Origin: JACIWG01 sp049969935
GTDB taxonomy: Archaea; Thermoproteota; Nitrososphaeria; JACIWG01
Direction of reading: 5' to 3'
Assembly (NCBI GenBank): GCA_049969935.1
Contig: JBMFNX010000023.1
Coordinates: forward strand, 1-26,343
Length of the DNA: 26,343 nucleotides
Shown piece after piece: positions 14,148 through 21,563 of the stretch. The first letter of the stretch is position 1. Each line of letters opens with the position of its first letter. Both the position numbers and the translations under genes were made by a program. The notes beneath the pieces are model-generated. The model ran no database searches, was not told the DNA's origin, and was given only the letters and a program-made list of their open reading frames with translations.

Positions 14148-15166
14148 TAAAAGAATATGATTTATGCTTCTGCGGAGACGTCTACGCAGAAGACCCTTCC
14201 AAATTATTTATTGGAGAAAGGCTAGAGAAAATATTCAGCAATTGCAAAAATGTTATAGTAAATCTTGAAACACCTATTGTAGCCAATGGTAGACTTAAAC
14301 CGATGAACAAGTATTCTGCACTAAAAACAAACGTCAAGATTATTGATTTTCTCAAAAAAATTGGGGTAAGAGCAGTATCTTTGGCAAACAATCATATAAT
14401 GGATTATGGAGATAGCGCAGCAAAATTTACTAAAAAGGTGCTTTCAAGAGAAAAGATAAAAAGTTATGGCTATGGAGTTTCAAAAAGCGAAGCTTTTGAA
14501 CCATGCATGTTAGAAGTTGATAGAAAAAAGGTTGGAATAATAGGGTTCACAACAACATTTGTTCCTGAAGCATTAAGTGGAGATGATAAGCCAGGGGTAG
14601 CGGGAATTAGAATAATAACGAGGGTGGAAATAGATCCGAGAGAAATATTGGAGGAGCCAGCCGCACCATATATTGTTAAAGGTGAAGTATTAAGCGACGA
14701 TTTAATATTTTTAGAAAAAATTTTGAAGACAGTAAAAAAAGAATGTGATTATCTTATTTTACAACCTCATTGGGGTGTTGGTTTGGCACCATACAATAGG
14801 ACTGTTTTAGACTATGTCAAATTTTTAGCAAGATATTCAATAGACGCTGGCGCTGAACTTATCGTTGGAGGACACCCGCACACCTTCCAACCTATAGAAG
14901 TTTATAAGGGAAAACCCATCTTCTATAGCTTGGGAAACTTCATATTTTATCCGATAATGCATGAAATGGAAAATTTGGGTATAGTTTTATGTATAAACTT
15001 GAAAGAGAAAAAAGCAGATCTTTTCTTCATTGAACAAAAAGATAATAGTATAGAAGTTATAGGTGAAATTAAAAATAGGCCTGAAATCCAATATTTTTAT
15101 TACATGGCATTAAGGAGCGGGATAAAATTAATGGAGGAGGATACGTTCTTCGAACTAAATATTTAA
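14135..15166 (+). CDS. CapA-like metallophosphatase (poly-gamma-glutamate biosynthesis type)
   Basis: The 343-residue protein shows the CapA/PgsA signature series: GD at 14-15, VNLETP around 42-47, SLANNHIMDYG at 82-92, PHWG at 211-214, GGHPHTFQP at 245-253 and YSLGNFIFYP around 264-273. These form the binuclear metal site of the calcineurin-like fold. CapA proteins belong to poly-gamma-glutamate synthesis, but many archaeal and bacterial homologues sit in peptide or transport operons and their reaction is undefined. No signal anchor is visible, unlike true capsule CapA, and no CapB/CapC genes are nearby. The start ATG lies in the last codons of the dipeptidase gene (13-bp overlap), implying coupled translation. 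A role in cleaving a gamma-glutamyl or phospho-peptide substrate is speculation. Confidence 0.88.
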   Translation: MVQVIKEYDLCFCGDVYAEDPSKLFIGERLEKIFSNCKNVIVNLETPIVANGRLKPMNKYSALKTNVKIIDFLKKIGVRAVSLANNHIMDYGDSAAKFTKKVLSREKIKSYGYGVSKSEAFEPCMLEVDRKKVGIIGFTTTFVPEALSGDDKPGVAGIRIITRVEIDPREILEEPAAPYIVKGEVLSDDLIFLEKILKTVKKECDYLILQPHWGVGLAPYNRTVLDYVKFLARYSIDAGAELIVGGHPHTFQPIEVYKGKPIFYSLGNFIFYPIMHEMENLGIVLCINLKEKKADLFFIEQKDNSIEVIGEIKNRPEIQYFYYMALRSGIKLMEEDTFFELNI

Positions 15167-15193
15167 ATAATTTTTAACTTTATAAAAAATTAA

Positions 15194-15329
15194 GCTTTGT
15201 GGCTTAATTACTAATTTCGAATTTATTGTTCCATTGTAGTCCTTTAGAGTAAGAGTTTCGAAAAGATGTTTCACGCATGAGGCGAAAATCGGAACAAGCG
15301 TACGAAAAGTCGGAATTAAGCCACAAAGC
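15194..15329. repeat. 136-nt element with perfect 16-bp inverted repeats (hairpin RNA or MITE-like)
   Basis: GCTTTGTGGCTTAATT at 15194-15209 and AATTAAGCCACAAAGC at 15314-15329 are perfect reverse complements. Two shorter arms nest inside: TTGTTCC (15226-15232) with GGAACAA (15291-15297), and TTTCG (15256-15260) with CGAAA (15283-15287). Together they can fold into one long interrupted hairpin. AAAAAATTA occurs on both sides (15184-15192 and 15330-15338), a possible target-site duplication. A small transposed element, a regulatory RNA within the operon, or an elaborate terminator would each explain it. Confidence 0.7.
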
Positions 15330-15388
15330 AAAAAATTATAAAAATTTTTTGATTTATTTTGAGATTGTTGCAATTATAATATAATAAA

Positions 15389-15400
15389 GTTTAAATAATT
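15389..15400 (+). promoter_or_regulatory. TATA-like box for the solute-binding protein gene
   Basis: GTTTAAATAATT is centred 26 bp before the ATG at 15421, giving a leaderless mRNA that excludes the upstream hairpin element. Solute-binding proteins often have a separate strong promoter because they are needed in excess over the transporter. Confidence 0.5.
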
Positions 15401-15420
15401 AGCTTTCTGAACTTTGTGGA

Positions 15421-17211
15421 ATGCAGAAACAAAAACAATATGGAATAATAGCTACAATTTCGCTACTCATAATAATTACAGCATCACTGACATCACAGGC
15501 TTTAACACAACCAAAAGTCGGAGGACAAATTGTAGTCGGGCTTGCAGCTGAACCAAAGGTTATCGATCCAACAACAGGTGCATGGCATGCATCCTTCGTT
15601 GCAGCACAGATATTTGACTCACTCCTAAATACAGATACAAAGCTGAATATTGTACCAAGCCTTGCAGAATCTTGGAAAATTTTAGAGAACGAGAACGCAT
15701 ACGTTTTTAACCTGCGCAAGGGAGTAACATGGCATGATGGGAAACCTTTCGGACCAGAAGATGTCAAATTCTCTTTCGAAAATATAATTTCAAAGTATGA
15801 CATATTTGGTGCAGCATATTTTAAGAACGCGAAAGTCGAAATATTAAATGAAACAGCTGTCAAATTAAAACTTGAGCAGCTACTTCCTGCTGTACAGTTA
15901 ACTCTGTTAGCTTCAGTTGATACAGCGATTGTTCCAAAACATATTTTAGAAGGACAGGATTTCGAAAAGAGTGGGTTCAGGACGAAACCTGTAGGTACAG
16001 GACCATTCATGTTCAAGGAATGGGTTAAAGGAAGCCATATACTATTAGAAAGGAATCCTAACTATTGGGACAAGGGCAAGCCTTACCTCGAAAAGATTAT
16101 CATCAGATTCATAACAGACCCCATGACGATGGTTTCAGCACTTGAAACAGGTGAGGTAAATTACGTGTTTAGAGGACTGCCTTACGAGGCCGCGGCAAAA
16201 CTTGGCACTAACCCCAACCTTGAAGTAATAGCACACACAAGACCACCCTATAAGATGACGTTACAAATTAATACTAATCATACAATATTAAAGAATGTTG
16301 ACGTTAGAAGAGCTATATCTTATGCGCTTGACAGAAAAGATATAGTTCAAAAGGCCACACTAGGACTATGTATTCCCACATACAGAGTTTTGCCAGATAC
16401 TGTTCCAGCTTCACCTAACCTAGCAAAATATGATTATAATATCGACATTGCTAATCAGTTACTGGATAAGGCAGGATATCCTAAGGGTTCAGACGGTAAA
16501 AGATTCAAAATAGAACTACTAACGAGGACAGGTGAAGCGGAGGAAGCGGCTGTAGCAGACCTAATCAAAGATCAACTTGCTAAGGTTGGAATAGAGGTTG
16601 CATTAAAGAGAGTAGACTTTGGAACTATGCTAGACCTAGAAACAAAGTACCAGTATGACTTTGTTCTTGTAAAACGTTGGGTTGAACCAATGTGGTCATA
16701 TCAGCTGTTCCATTCATCATGGATACAGCCGGGTGTAGCATTCTCTAACACAATGCTATATAGGAATCCTCAAGTGGACCAGCTACTTGACTCATGGATG
16801 AGGGAAAAGTCTCCAGAAAAGCAGACAGAATTCTTACAGAAACTTGAAGAAATATTGACGAGCGAGCTTCCAGAAATACCATTGTATAATGTAGTTTTCT
16901 TGAACGTAAAATCTAGAAACATAAAAGGTACAGACATACCTGTAGGAAGATACGTGTTCTGGGATGCACTAGTTAATACGTACATTTATGAGGAAACGAT
17001 AACATCACCACCATCGACAACAACTACAGTTGTGACAACAACTGTTCCCACAACAACTGTTATAACAACAGTAACGACAACCACGGCAACCACTACAACG
17101 ACAACAGCAACACCATCCCCAGCTCAACCAGACTACACGCTATTCGTTGCTATCGCAATAATAATTGTAGTAGCAATATTAGCCTTACTACTACTTCGGA
17201 GAAAGAGATAA
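15421..17211 (+). CDS. ABC transporter substrate-binding protein, family 5 (peptide type), membrane-anchored
   Basis: The 596-residue protein has an N-terminal signal sequence (YGIIATISLLIIITASLTSQA, broken here by Thr/Ser) cleaved near residue 28. The family 5 core follows: PKVIDPTTGAW, SLAESWKI, FNLRKGVTWHDGKPFGPEDV, KPVGTGPFMFKEW and LERNPNYWDKGKPYL. Residues 528-567 form a stalk dominated by Thr with Pro and Val. A membrane helix (about 573-592) and RRKR anchor it in the membrane with the binding domain outside. This stalk-plus-anchor design is common in archaea, where the Thr residues are often glycosylated. It delivers peptides or similar solutes to DppBCDF upstream. The stalk DNA is a degenerate ACA-rich repeat, and it is 20 bp from the converging deacylase gene. 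Confidence 0.95.
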   Translation: MQKQKQYGIIATISLLIIITASLTSQALTQPKVGGQIVVGLAAEPKVIDPTTGAWHASFVAAQIFDSLLNTDTKLNIVPSLAESWKILENENAYVFNLRKGVTWHDGKPFGPEDVKFSFENIISKYDIFGAAYFKNAKVEILNETAVKLKLEQLLPAVQLTLLASVDTAIVPKHILEGQDFEKSGFRTKPVGTGPFMFKEWVKGSHILLERNPNYWDKGKPYLEKIIIRFITDPMTMVSALETGEVNYVFRGLPYEAAAKLGTNPNLEVIAHTRPPYKMTLQINTNHTILKNVDVRRAISYALDRKDIVQKATLGLCIPTYRVLPDTVPASPNLAKYDYNIDIANQLLDKAGYPKGSDGKRFKIELLTRTGEAEEAAVADLIKDQLAKVGIEVALKRVDFGTMLDLETKYQYDFVLVKRWVEPMWSYQLFHSSWIQPGVAFSNTMLYRNPQVDQLLDSWMREKSPEKQTEFLQKLEEILTSELPEIPLYNVVFLNVKSRNIKGTDIPVGRYVFWDALVNTYIYEETITSPPSTTTTVVTTTVPTTTVITTVTTTTATTTTTTATPSPAQPDYTLFVAIAIIIVVAILALLLLRRKR

Positions 17212-17231
17212 GAATTTCCCCCTTCTATTTT

Positions 17232-17684
17232 TTATTCACTAATGTCTAAAATAAAGGCATTAGTTAGTTTAACAATGTCTTTTGGCCTAATTTTAAGAAG
17301 TGAATGAGTTGAACCTCCACCTCCTATAACATAATCATATCTGAGAACACGTTCGTCAACAAAAGTTTTTACACTATTTTTGTGAAATATTGGTGGAACA
17401 CTTCCAATTTCATATCCTAAAATTTCTTTAACTTCCCTCGCTTTAGCTAACCTTATATATTTTGAGCCAGTGGAACTTGCAACCTTTTGAAATGAAACTT
17501 TTCTATCACCATTTAATATTATCAGGAATGGTTCACCCTTTTCGTTTAAAACGAGTATACTTTTTATAATACAATCTTTAGAAACTTTTAGATTTCCAGC
17601 CGCTGCTTCAACTGTCATAGTATGCTCCTTAAAATATAAGATTTCAGCATCAACACCCTTTTCTTTAATAAAGTCTTGGAGCAT
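17232..17684 (-). CDS. YbaK/ProX-type aminoacyl-tRNA deacylase
   Basis: The protein is 150 residues from the ATG at 17684. MLQDFIKEKGVDAEILYF followed by TMTVEAAAGNLKVSKDCIIKSI is the opening of the YbaK/ProRS-editing domain. The Lys of CIIKSILV is the conserved active-site lysine. GEPFLIILNGDRKVS, YEIGSVPPIF and YVIGGGGSTHSLLKI complete the fold. Such proteins hydrolyse mischarged tRNA in trans, for example Cys-tRNA-Pro or Ala-tRNA-Pro, in the cytosol. An upstream in-frame ATG at 17720 would add 12 residues. A TATA-like element at 17731-17739 predicts a start of transcription near 17710, downstream of that ATG, so I prefer 17684. It diverges from the MFS gene. Confidence 0.88.
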   Translation of the reverse strand: MLQDFIKEKGVDAEILYFKEHTMTVEAAAGNLKVSKDCIIKSILVLNEKGEPFLIILNGDRKVSFQKVASSTGSKYIRLAKAREVKEILGYEIGSVPPIFHKNSVKTFVDERVLRYDYVIGGGGSTHSLLKIRPKDIVKLTNAFILDISE

Positions 17685-17711
17685 TCTATCATTATATTGC
17701 TTAAACACAAT

Positions 17712-17725
17712 GTTGCACATGCAAC
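17712..17725. repeat. Palindrome GTTGCA-n2-TGCAAC between divergent genes
   Basis: Two perfect 6-bp arms flank CA, at the predicted transcription start of the deacylase gene and about 40 bp upstream of the MFS TATA-like box. A regulator bound here could block the deacylase promoter. It overlaps the alternative start codon at 17720. Confidence 0.4.
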
Positions 17726-17761
17726 ACTATTTTAAAAATTTTGTCATTTTTGTGGAAAAAG

Positions 17762-17770
17762 AATATAAAT
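17762..17770 (+). promoter_or_regulatory. TATA-like box for the MFS transporter gene
   Basis: AATATAAAT is centred 34 bp before the ATG at 17800, leaving a leader of about 8 nt. GGGAG shortly before the ATG may act as ribosome-binding site. Both favour 17800 over an upstream in-frame TTG or ATG. Confidence 0.5.
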
Positions 17771-17799
17771 TGTATTCTCTTCTACCAAGGGAGACCACT

Positions 17800-19023
17800 A
17801 TGAGTCACACTTCTTACAAAAATCTTTTTGGCAGAAGATGGATTTATGTGCCAATAGGGGCAGCCGTGCACCTGATACTCGGCTCAATATATGCTTTTAG
17901 CGTCTTTAGAAAGCCTTTAGAAACACTTTGGAACATTTCTGTTACAGAGAGCGGGTTACCATACCTTGTTTTTCTAGCCGCATTCGGGTACATGATGCCA
18001 TTTGGTGGAATAATTTTAGAAAAAATTGGGCCTAAAAGGACTTCAATGCTTGGAAGCGTACTTGTTGGAACAGGATGGATATTGGCAAGCTTTTCACAAA
18101 ATATTTATGTTTTAACATTACTTTATGGTGTTCTTGGAGGAATTGGTGTAGGCATTGCATACGGTGTACCAATTGCTGTTTCTACAAAATGGTTTCCGGA
18201 CAGGAAGGGATTAGCGATAGGGTTAACAGTCCTAGGTTTTGGACTATCAGCACTTGTAATGGCGCCGTTGATGACTTATCTGATAATAAATATTGGGCCA
18301 CTTTCAACATTCGGATACCTTGGAATCACATTTTTAATAATCCTAGTCTTACTTTCATTACCTCTAAAATTTCCTCCAGAAGACTTTAGATTAGGGGAAC
18401 AAAGAAGTGTTCAAACAGGAAAACTTTCAAAAGATTACACACCATCTCAGATGCTTAAAATGAAAAGCTTTTATGCCCTCTGGCTAGCTTATACTATTGG
18501 GACAACAGCAGGGCTAATGGCCATAGGCATTTCAGCACCATTCGGTAGAGAGGTTGCAAAAGTTGATCCAATAACGTCAGGCTTAGCAGTTTCAATCTTC
18601 GCAGTCTTTAACGGCTTAGGAAGACCACTGTTTGGTTGGCTTACAGACAAGATTACTCCAAGAAAAGCAGCATTACTCTCTTACACTATGATCGTTCTAA
18701 CATCATTAGCATTAGCCTTTTTTGGAGAAGGTAACGTGATCCTATACTTAATCGGCTTCAGTATTCTATGGCTTAATTTAGGAGGGTGGCTTGCGATCGC
18801 TCCAACAGCTACAGCATCATTCTTTGGAACAAGGTTTTATGGGAAAAACTATGGCATCGTCTTTACTGCATACGGTACAGGCGCTATTATTGGAACACTA
18901 ACTTCTGGTATATTACGTGACATTACAGGTAGCTATCTTTCCTCATTCTATATAGTGGCGCTGCTTGCAATTTTTGGAATAGTAATAGTGATTCTATTGC
19001 TCAAGAAGCCTAGGATTCAGTAG
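17800..19023 (+). CDS. MFS transporter, OxlT (oxalate/formate antiporter)-like
   Basis: The 407-residue protein has about twelve hydrophobic segments. WIYVPIGAAVHLILGSIYAFSVF is close to the first helix of OxlT-family proteins, and GGIILEKIGPKRTSMLGS, GIGVGIAYGVPIAVSTKWFPDRKGLAIGL and GRPLFGWLTDKITPRKA are the MFS loop motifs. OxlT exchanges divalent oxalate for formate, but most archaeal members have unknown carboxylate substrates. The start MSHTSYKNLFGRRW follows a TATA-like box and a GGGAG. Earlier in-frame starts from 17710 would add a poorly conserved N-terminus. No oxalate-degrading gene lies beside it. It ends 80 bp before the RtcA-like gene. Confidence 0.88.
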   Translation: MSHTSYKNLFGRRWIYVPIGAAVHLILGSIYAFSVFRKPLETLWNISVTESGLPYLVFLAAFGYMMPFGGIILEKIGPKRTSMLGSVLVGTGWILASFSQNIYVLTLLYGVLGGIGVGIAYGVPIAVSTKWFPDRKGLAIGLTVLGFGLSALVMAPLMTYLIINIGPLSTFGYLGITFLIILVLLSLPLKFPPEDFRLGEQRSVQTGKLSKDYTPSQMLKMKSFYALWLAYTIGTTAGLMAIGISAPFGREVAKVDPITSGLAVSIFAVFNGLGRPLFGWLTDKITPRKAALLSYTMIVLTSLALAFFGEGNVILYLIGFSILWLNLGGWLAIAPTATASFFGTRFYGKNYGIVFTAYGTGAIIGTLTSGILRDITGSYLSSFYIVALLAIFGIVIVILLLKKPRIQ

Positions 19024-19103
19024 AATAGCTTACCTTAAACCATTTTATTTTTTTCTCGCAAAATTTATATCATAATTATTATATTTTTTCATGAATATAT
19101 TGT

Positions 19104-20138
19104 ATGATAGAAGTAGATGGCAGTGAAAAAAGTGGCAGTGGTACAATATTGAGACTTTCTATAGCCCTAGCCTCAATACTAAATGAAGAATTACATATCT
19201 ATAACATTAGGAAGAAGAGAGAAAATCCAGGCTTAAGGCCTCAGCATTTGGAGGCTGTCTTAACAGCAGCGAAGCTTGTTAACGCTGAAGTTAAGGGTGC
19301 ATATTTAGGCTCAAAAGAACTTTGGTTTAAGCCTAATACAATAAGAGGTGGAAATTTTGAAAGCGAGATAGGCACAGCGGGAAGTATTCCAATGCTTTTT
19401 ATGACAGTACTGCCAATCTGCATATTTAGTAAAGAGAAAGTGAATTTAACTGTTAAAAGGGGTGGTACAGACGTAAGAGCTTCACCTACAATAAACTATC
19501 TGAAGAATATTATGTTAAGGGTGTTGGGTAAAATTGGGGTTAAAGCGAATATTGAAGTAAAAAGGTATGGATATTATCCTGTTGGAGGGGGGGAAGCAAC
19601 ACTTTCAGTAGAGCCTTCGAGTACACTACATCCAATAATATTAGATGAGTTTGGGAAAGTGAAGGAATTGCATGGCATTTCAGTATGCACCTTCTTAAGA
19701 GACAGGAAGGTTTCAGAAAGGCAGGCTTCAGCGGCGTTAAAAGAGTTGAGGGCAAAAGGTTTTGATGCAGAAATTGATATCGTGTACGATGAATCAAATC
19801 CACTTCAGAAGGGAAGTTCAATAGTCTTATGGTGTGAAAGTGATAGGGGCGCAATTTTAGGCTCCGATTCTATTGGAGAAATAGGCAAGCCAAGTGAAAT
19901 GGTTGGGATAGAGGTTGCAAGAAAACTTGTGTCAGAAATAGAAAGCAGGGCTACAGTAGATGTTCACATGGCTGACATGCTCATACCATATGTTGCTTTA
20001 TCGAAAGGAATGTCAACTTTTAAAGTTAGAGAAATTTCAGACCATTTGGAGACAAACATTTGGCTGTGCGAAAAAATTTTGGGAGCAAGCTTTTCTATAA
20101 AAATGGTTGATGGAATATTTAAGGTTACAAAAATGTGA
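19104..20138 (+). CDS. RNA 3'-terminal phosphate cyclase family protein (RtcA-like)
   Basis: The 344-residue protein aligns with RtcA through NPGLRPQHLEAV (41-52), GTAGSIPMLFMTVLP (90-104), KRGGTDVRASPTINYL (118-133), YYPVGGGEATLSV, and VDVHMADMLIPYV with the AMP-accepting His288. RtcA converts RNA 3'-phosphates to 2',3'-cyclic phosphates via an adenylated intermediate. The usual N-terminal GEGGGQILR is replaced by KSGSGTILR (residues 9-17), losing the Glu that contributes to metal/ATP binding in E. coli RtcA. The usual Asp in the APPVDYI motif is also Asn here. The reaction may therefore be altered. It is cotranscribed with the FAU-1 gene 6 bp downstream, which suggests RNA processing. Confidence 0.88.
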   Translation: MIEVDGSEKSGSGTILRLSIALASILNEELHIYNIRKKRENPGLRPQHLEAVLTAAKLVNAEVKGAYLGSKELWFKPNTIRGGNFESEIGTAGSIPMLFMTVLPICIFSKEKVNLTVKRGGTDVRASPTINYLKNIMLRVLGKIGVKANIEVKRYGYYPVGGGEATLSVEPSSTLHPIILDEFGKVKELHGISVCTFLRDRKVSERQASAALKELRAKGFDAEIDIVYDESNPLQKGSSIVLWCESDRGAILGSDSIGEIGKPSEMVGIEVARKLVSEIESRATVDVHMADMLIPYVALSKGMSTFKVREISDHLETNIWLCEKILGASFSIKMVDGIFKVTKM

Positions 20139-20144
20139 AAGACT

Positions 20145-21104
20145 ATGGTCAGGGTTAAGGTTAGAGGAATATATTCTACAGCATTAACCAAACTTTTTAT
20201 TGAAAATGGATTTAAAATAGTGCAACCGTCCATAGAAATTGTTAGAAGATTAAATCTTGACCAAAATGAGGAAGAATTTGATGTCGAGGTCAGAGATAGG
20301 CTGGACAGAAATGGTGTAATAGTTATTGGAAAAAATGAAGCCGCGAAGAGTATAGTAAAAGTTTTGAAAGAAAATTTAGATGACCCAATCTTCAGGTTTC
20401 TAACTGCATCACATTTACTCAACTGTATTATTGACATAATATTACCCTTATATTCTAAAAGGAAGTTGGATCAAATAAGGAGAACAGTTACTCCAACACT
20501 TGATGACCACCATCTTTTCAAGACATGGGGCAACGAGATCTCATCGTATGTCGAGCAGGCGGAAAGGTTACTTGAAATAGGCCATCCTCAAGATAGTGTG
20601 AAGCAGCTCTTTTATTCAGTCATAGAGAAACATTTACCGCAAGAGGATGATAGAATAAGAATCTTACATTATAAGCTGAACGGACAAGTGTATGAGCTTG
20701 GAACGGCTACTGTAAAAAAATTTTTTGGAAACAGACTAGAATTTTCTAGGATTATAAGAGGCAATGGATACTATGATGGGCTTGAAGTTCAGAAGGAACA
20801 GAATGACATTGCAGAATCTTTTACAGAAATTGGGGAAATGTATGTTGTCACAAAATATTATTCTAACAGCGGAAGATTTAAGGGCGCCTACATAAACATT
20901 GGAACAGGAGTCGAACTAGTCTTAAATGGAATAAGATATGTTGACCTCGAAATCGACTTATGCGTTTACCCCGACAGTTCAGTAAAAATTGTTGACGAGG
21001 AAAAGCTTGAGGAAGCATTCGCTAAAGGTGCAGTTAATGAAAAACTATATAATTTGGTTAAAGAAAAAATTGATTTCATACTCTCGAAGAAGCATTTAAT
21101 CTAA
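20145..21104 (+). CDS. FAU-1 family RNA-binding protein (DUF402, RNase E/G-like)
   Basis: The 319-residue protein starts VRVKVRGIYSTALTKLFIENGFKIVQPS, the N-terminal signature of the archaeal FAU-1 family. The C-terminal third is DUF402: GNGYYDGLEVQKEQND, KYYSNSGRFKGAYINIGTGVEL, and RYVDLEIDLCVYPDSSVKIVDEE. FAU-1 of Pyrococcus binds AU-rich RNA and has been linked to 5S rRNA processing; the domain resembles bacterial RNase E/G. This protein is shorter than Thermococcales FAU-1, and the middle region is reduced. It lies 6 bp after the RtcA-like gene, so both probably act on RNA ends or RNA maturation. Its last 9 bp overlap the end of the convergent acetyltransferase gene. Confidence 0.85.
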   Translation: MVRVKVRGIYSTALTKLFIENGFKIVQPSIEIVRRLNLDQNEEEFDVEVRDRLDRNGVIVIGKNEAAKSIVKVLKENLDDPIFRFLTASHLLNCIIDIILPLYSKRKLDQIRRTVTPTLDDHHLFKTWGNEISSYVEQAERLLEIGHPQDSVKQLFYSVIEKHLPQEDDRIRILHYKLNGQVYELGTATVKKFFGNRLEFSRIIRGNGYYDGLEVQKEQNDIAESFTEIGEMYVVTKYYSNSGRFKGAYINIGTGVELVLNGIRYVDLEIDLCVYPDSSVKIVDEEKLEEAFAKGAVNEKLYNLVKEKIDFILSKKHLI

Positions 21105-21533
21105 AATTTTAACCATAAAATATGCGTCTTCACCATCAGAATAATATTTTGGAATCACACCTACTATTTTAAAATTGAATTTTAGATAAAATTTTATGGC
21201 ATCAAAGTTTTTACATCCAACCTGCAACTCAACCTGTCTCACATTACCATACACTTCTTTTAAAAGCGTCTGCATTAACATGCTTCCAACACCAGACCGC
21301 CTATATTCTGGTAAAACGGCTATAGAAATAAGTAAACATTTTCCCGACTTAATCGAATAAAGTATATAACCAATTATTTGGCCCTCAATGTCTTCAGCCA
21401 CCAACATTCTAGTTGACTTTTGCCTCAAAAGTTCAGTAAAGATTTCCTTTGAATAGGGAAATTTAAATGAAGCATCTTCTACATCCAAAATACTATCTAA
21501 ATCATGCTCATCATATTCTCTAACCTTTATCAT
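21096..21533 (-). CDS. GNAT N-acetyltransferase, RimI-like
   Basis: The 145-residue protein is a compact GNAT fold. LISIAVLPEYRRSGVGSMLMQTLL holds the acetyl-CoA pyrophosphate loop (Q/RxxGxG/A; RRSGVG). VELQVGCKNFDAIKFYLKFNFKIVGVIPKYY is the C-terminal half typical of RimI/Ard1, and EDAYFMVKIL ends it. Archaeal RimI/Ard1 homologues acetylate protein N-termini in the cytosol. Length is normal. A start at 21533 gives MIKVREYDEHDL, the typical N-terminus. Its stop codon overlaps the FAU-1 gene end by 9 bp. It may be cotranscribed with the upstream phosphatase-family gene (30-bp gap). Confidence 0.9.
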   Translation of the reverse strand: MIKVREYDEHDLDSILDVEDASFKFPYSKEIFTELLRQKSTRMLVAEDIEGQIIGYILYSIKSGKCLLISIAVLPEYRRSGVGSMLMQTLLKEVYGNVRQVELQVGCKNFDAIKFYLKFNFKIVGVIPKYYSDGEDAYFMVKILD

Positions 21534-21563
21534 GTTTGCTCAACCATACAAAAAGTTTGTTAA

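Larger units (their letters stand above)
15167..15420. other. Intergenic region with a long inverted-repeat element and promoter
   Basis: These 254 bp separate the CapA-like gene from the solute-binding protein gene. They hold the inverted-repeat element 15194-15329, a T-rich stretch after it (15341-15360) and a TATA-like box at 15389-15400. I see no ORF. Confidence 0.7.

Noticed and set aside
17019..17113. ACA-rich repetitive DNA
   Set aside because: It encodes the Thr-rich stalk of the solute-binding protein; the repetition follows from the protein composition.
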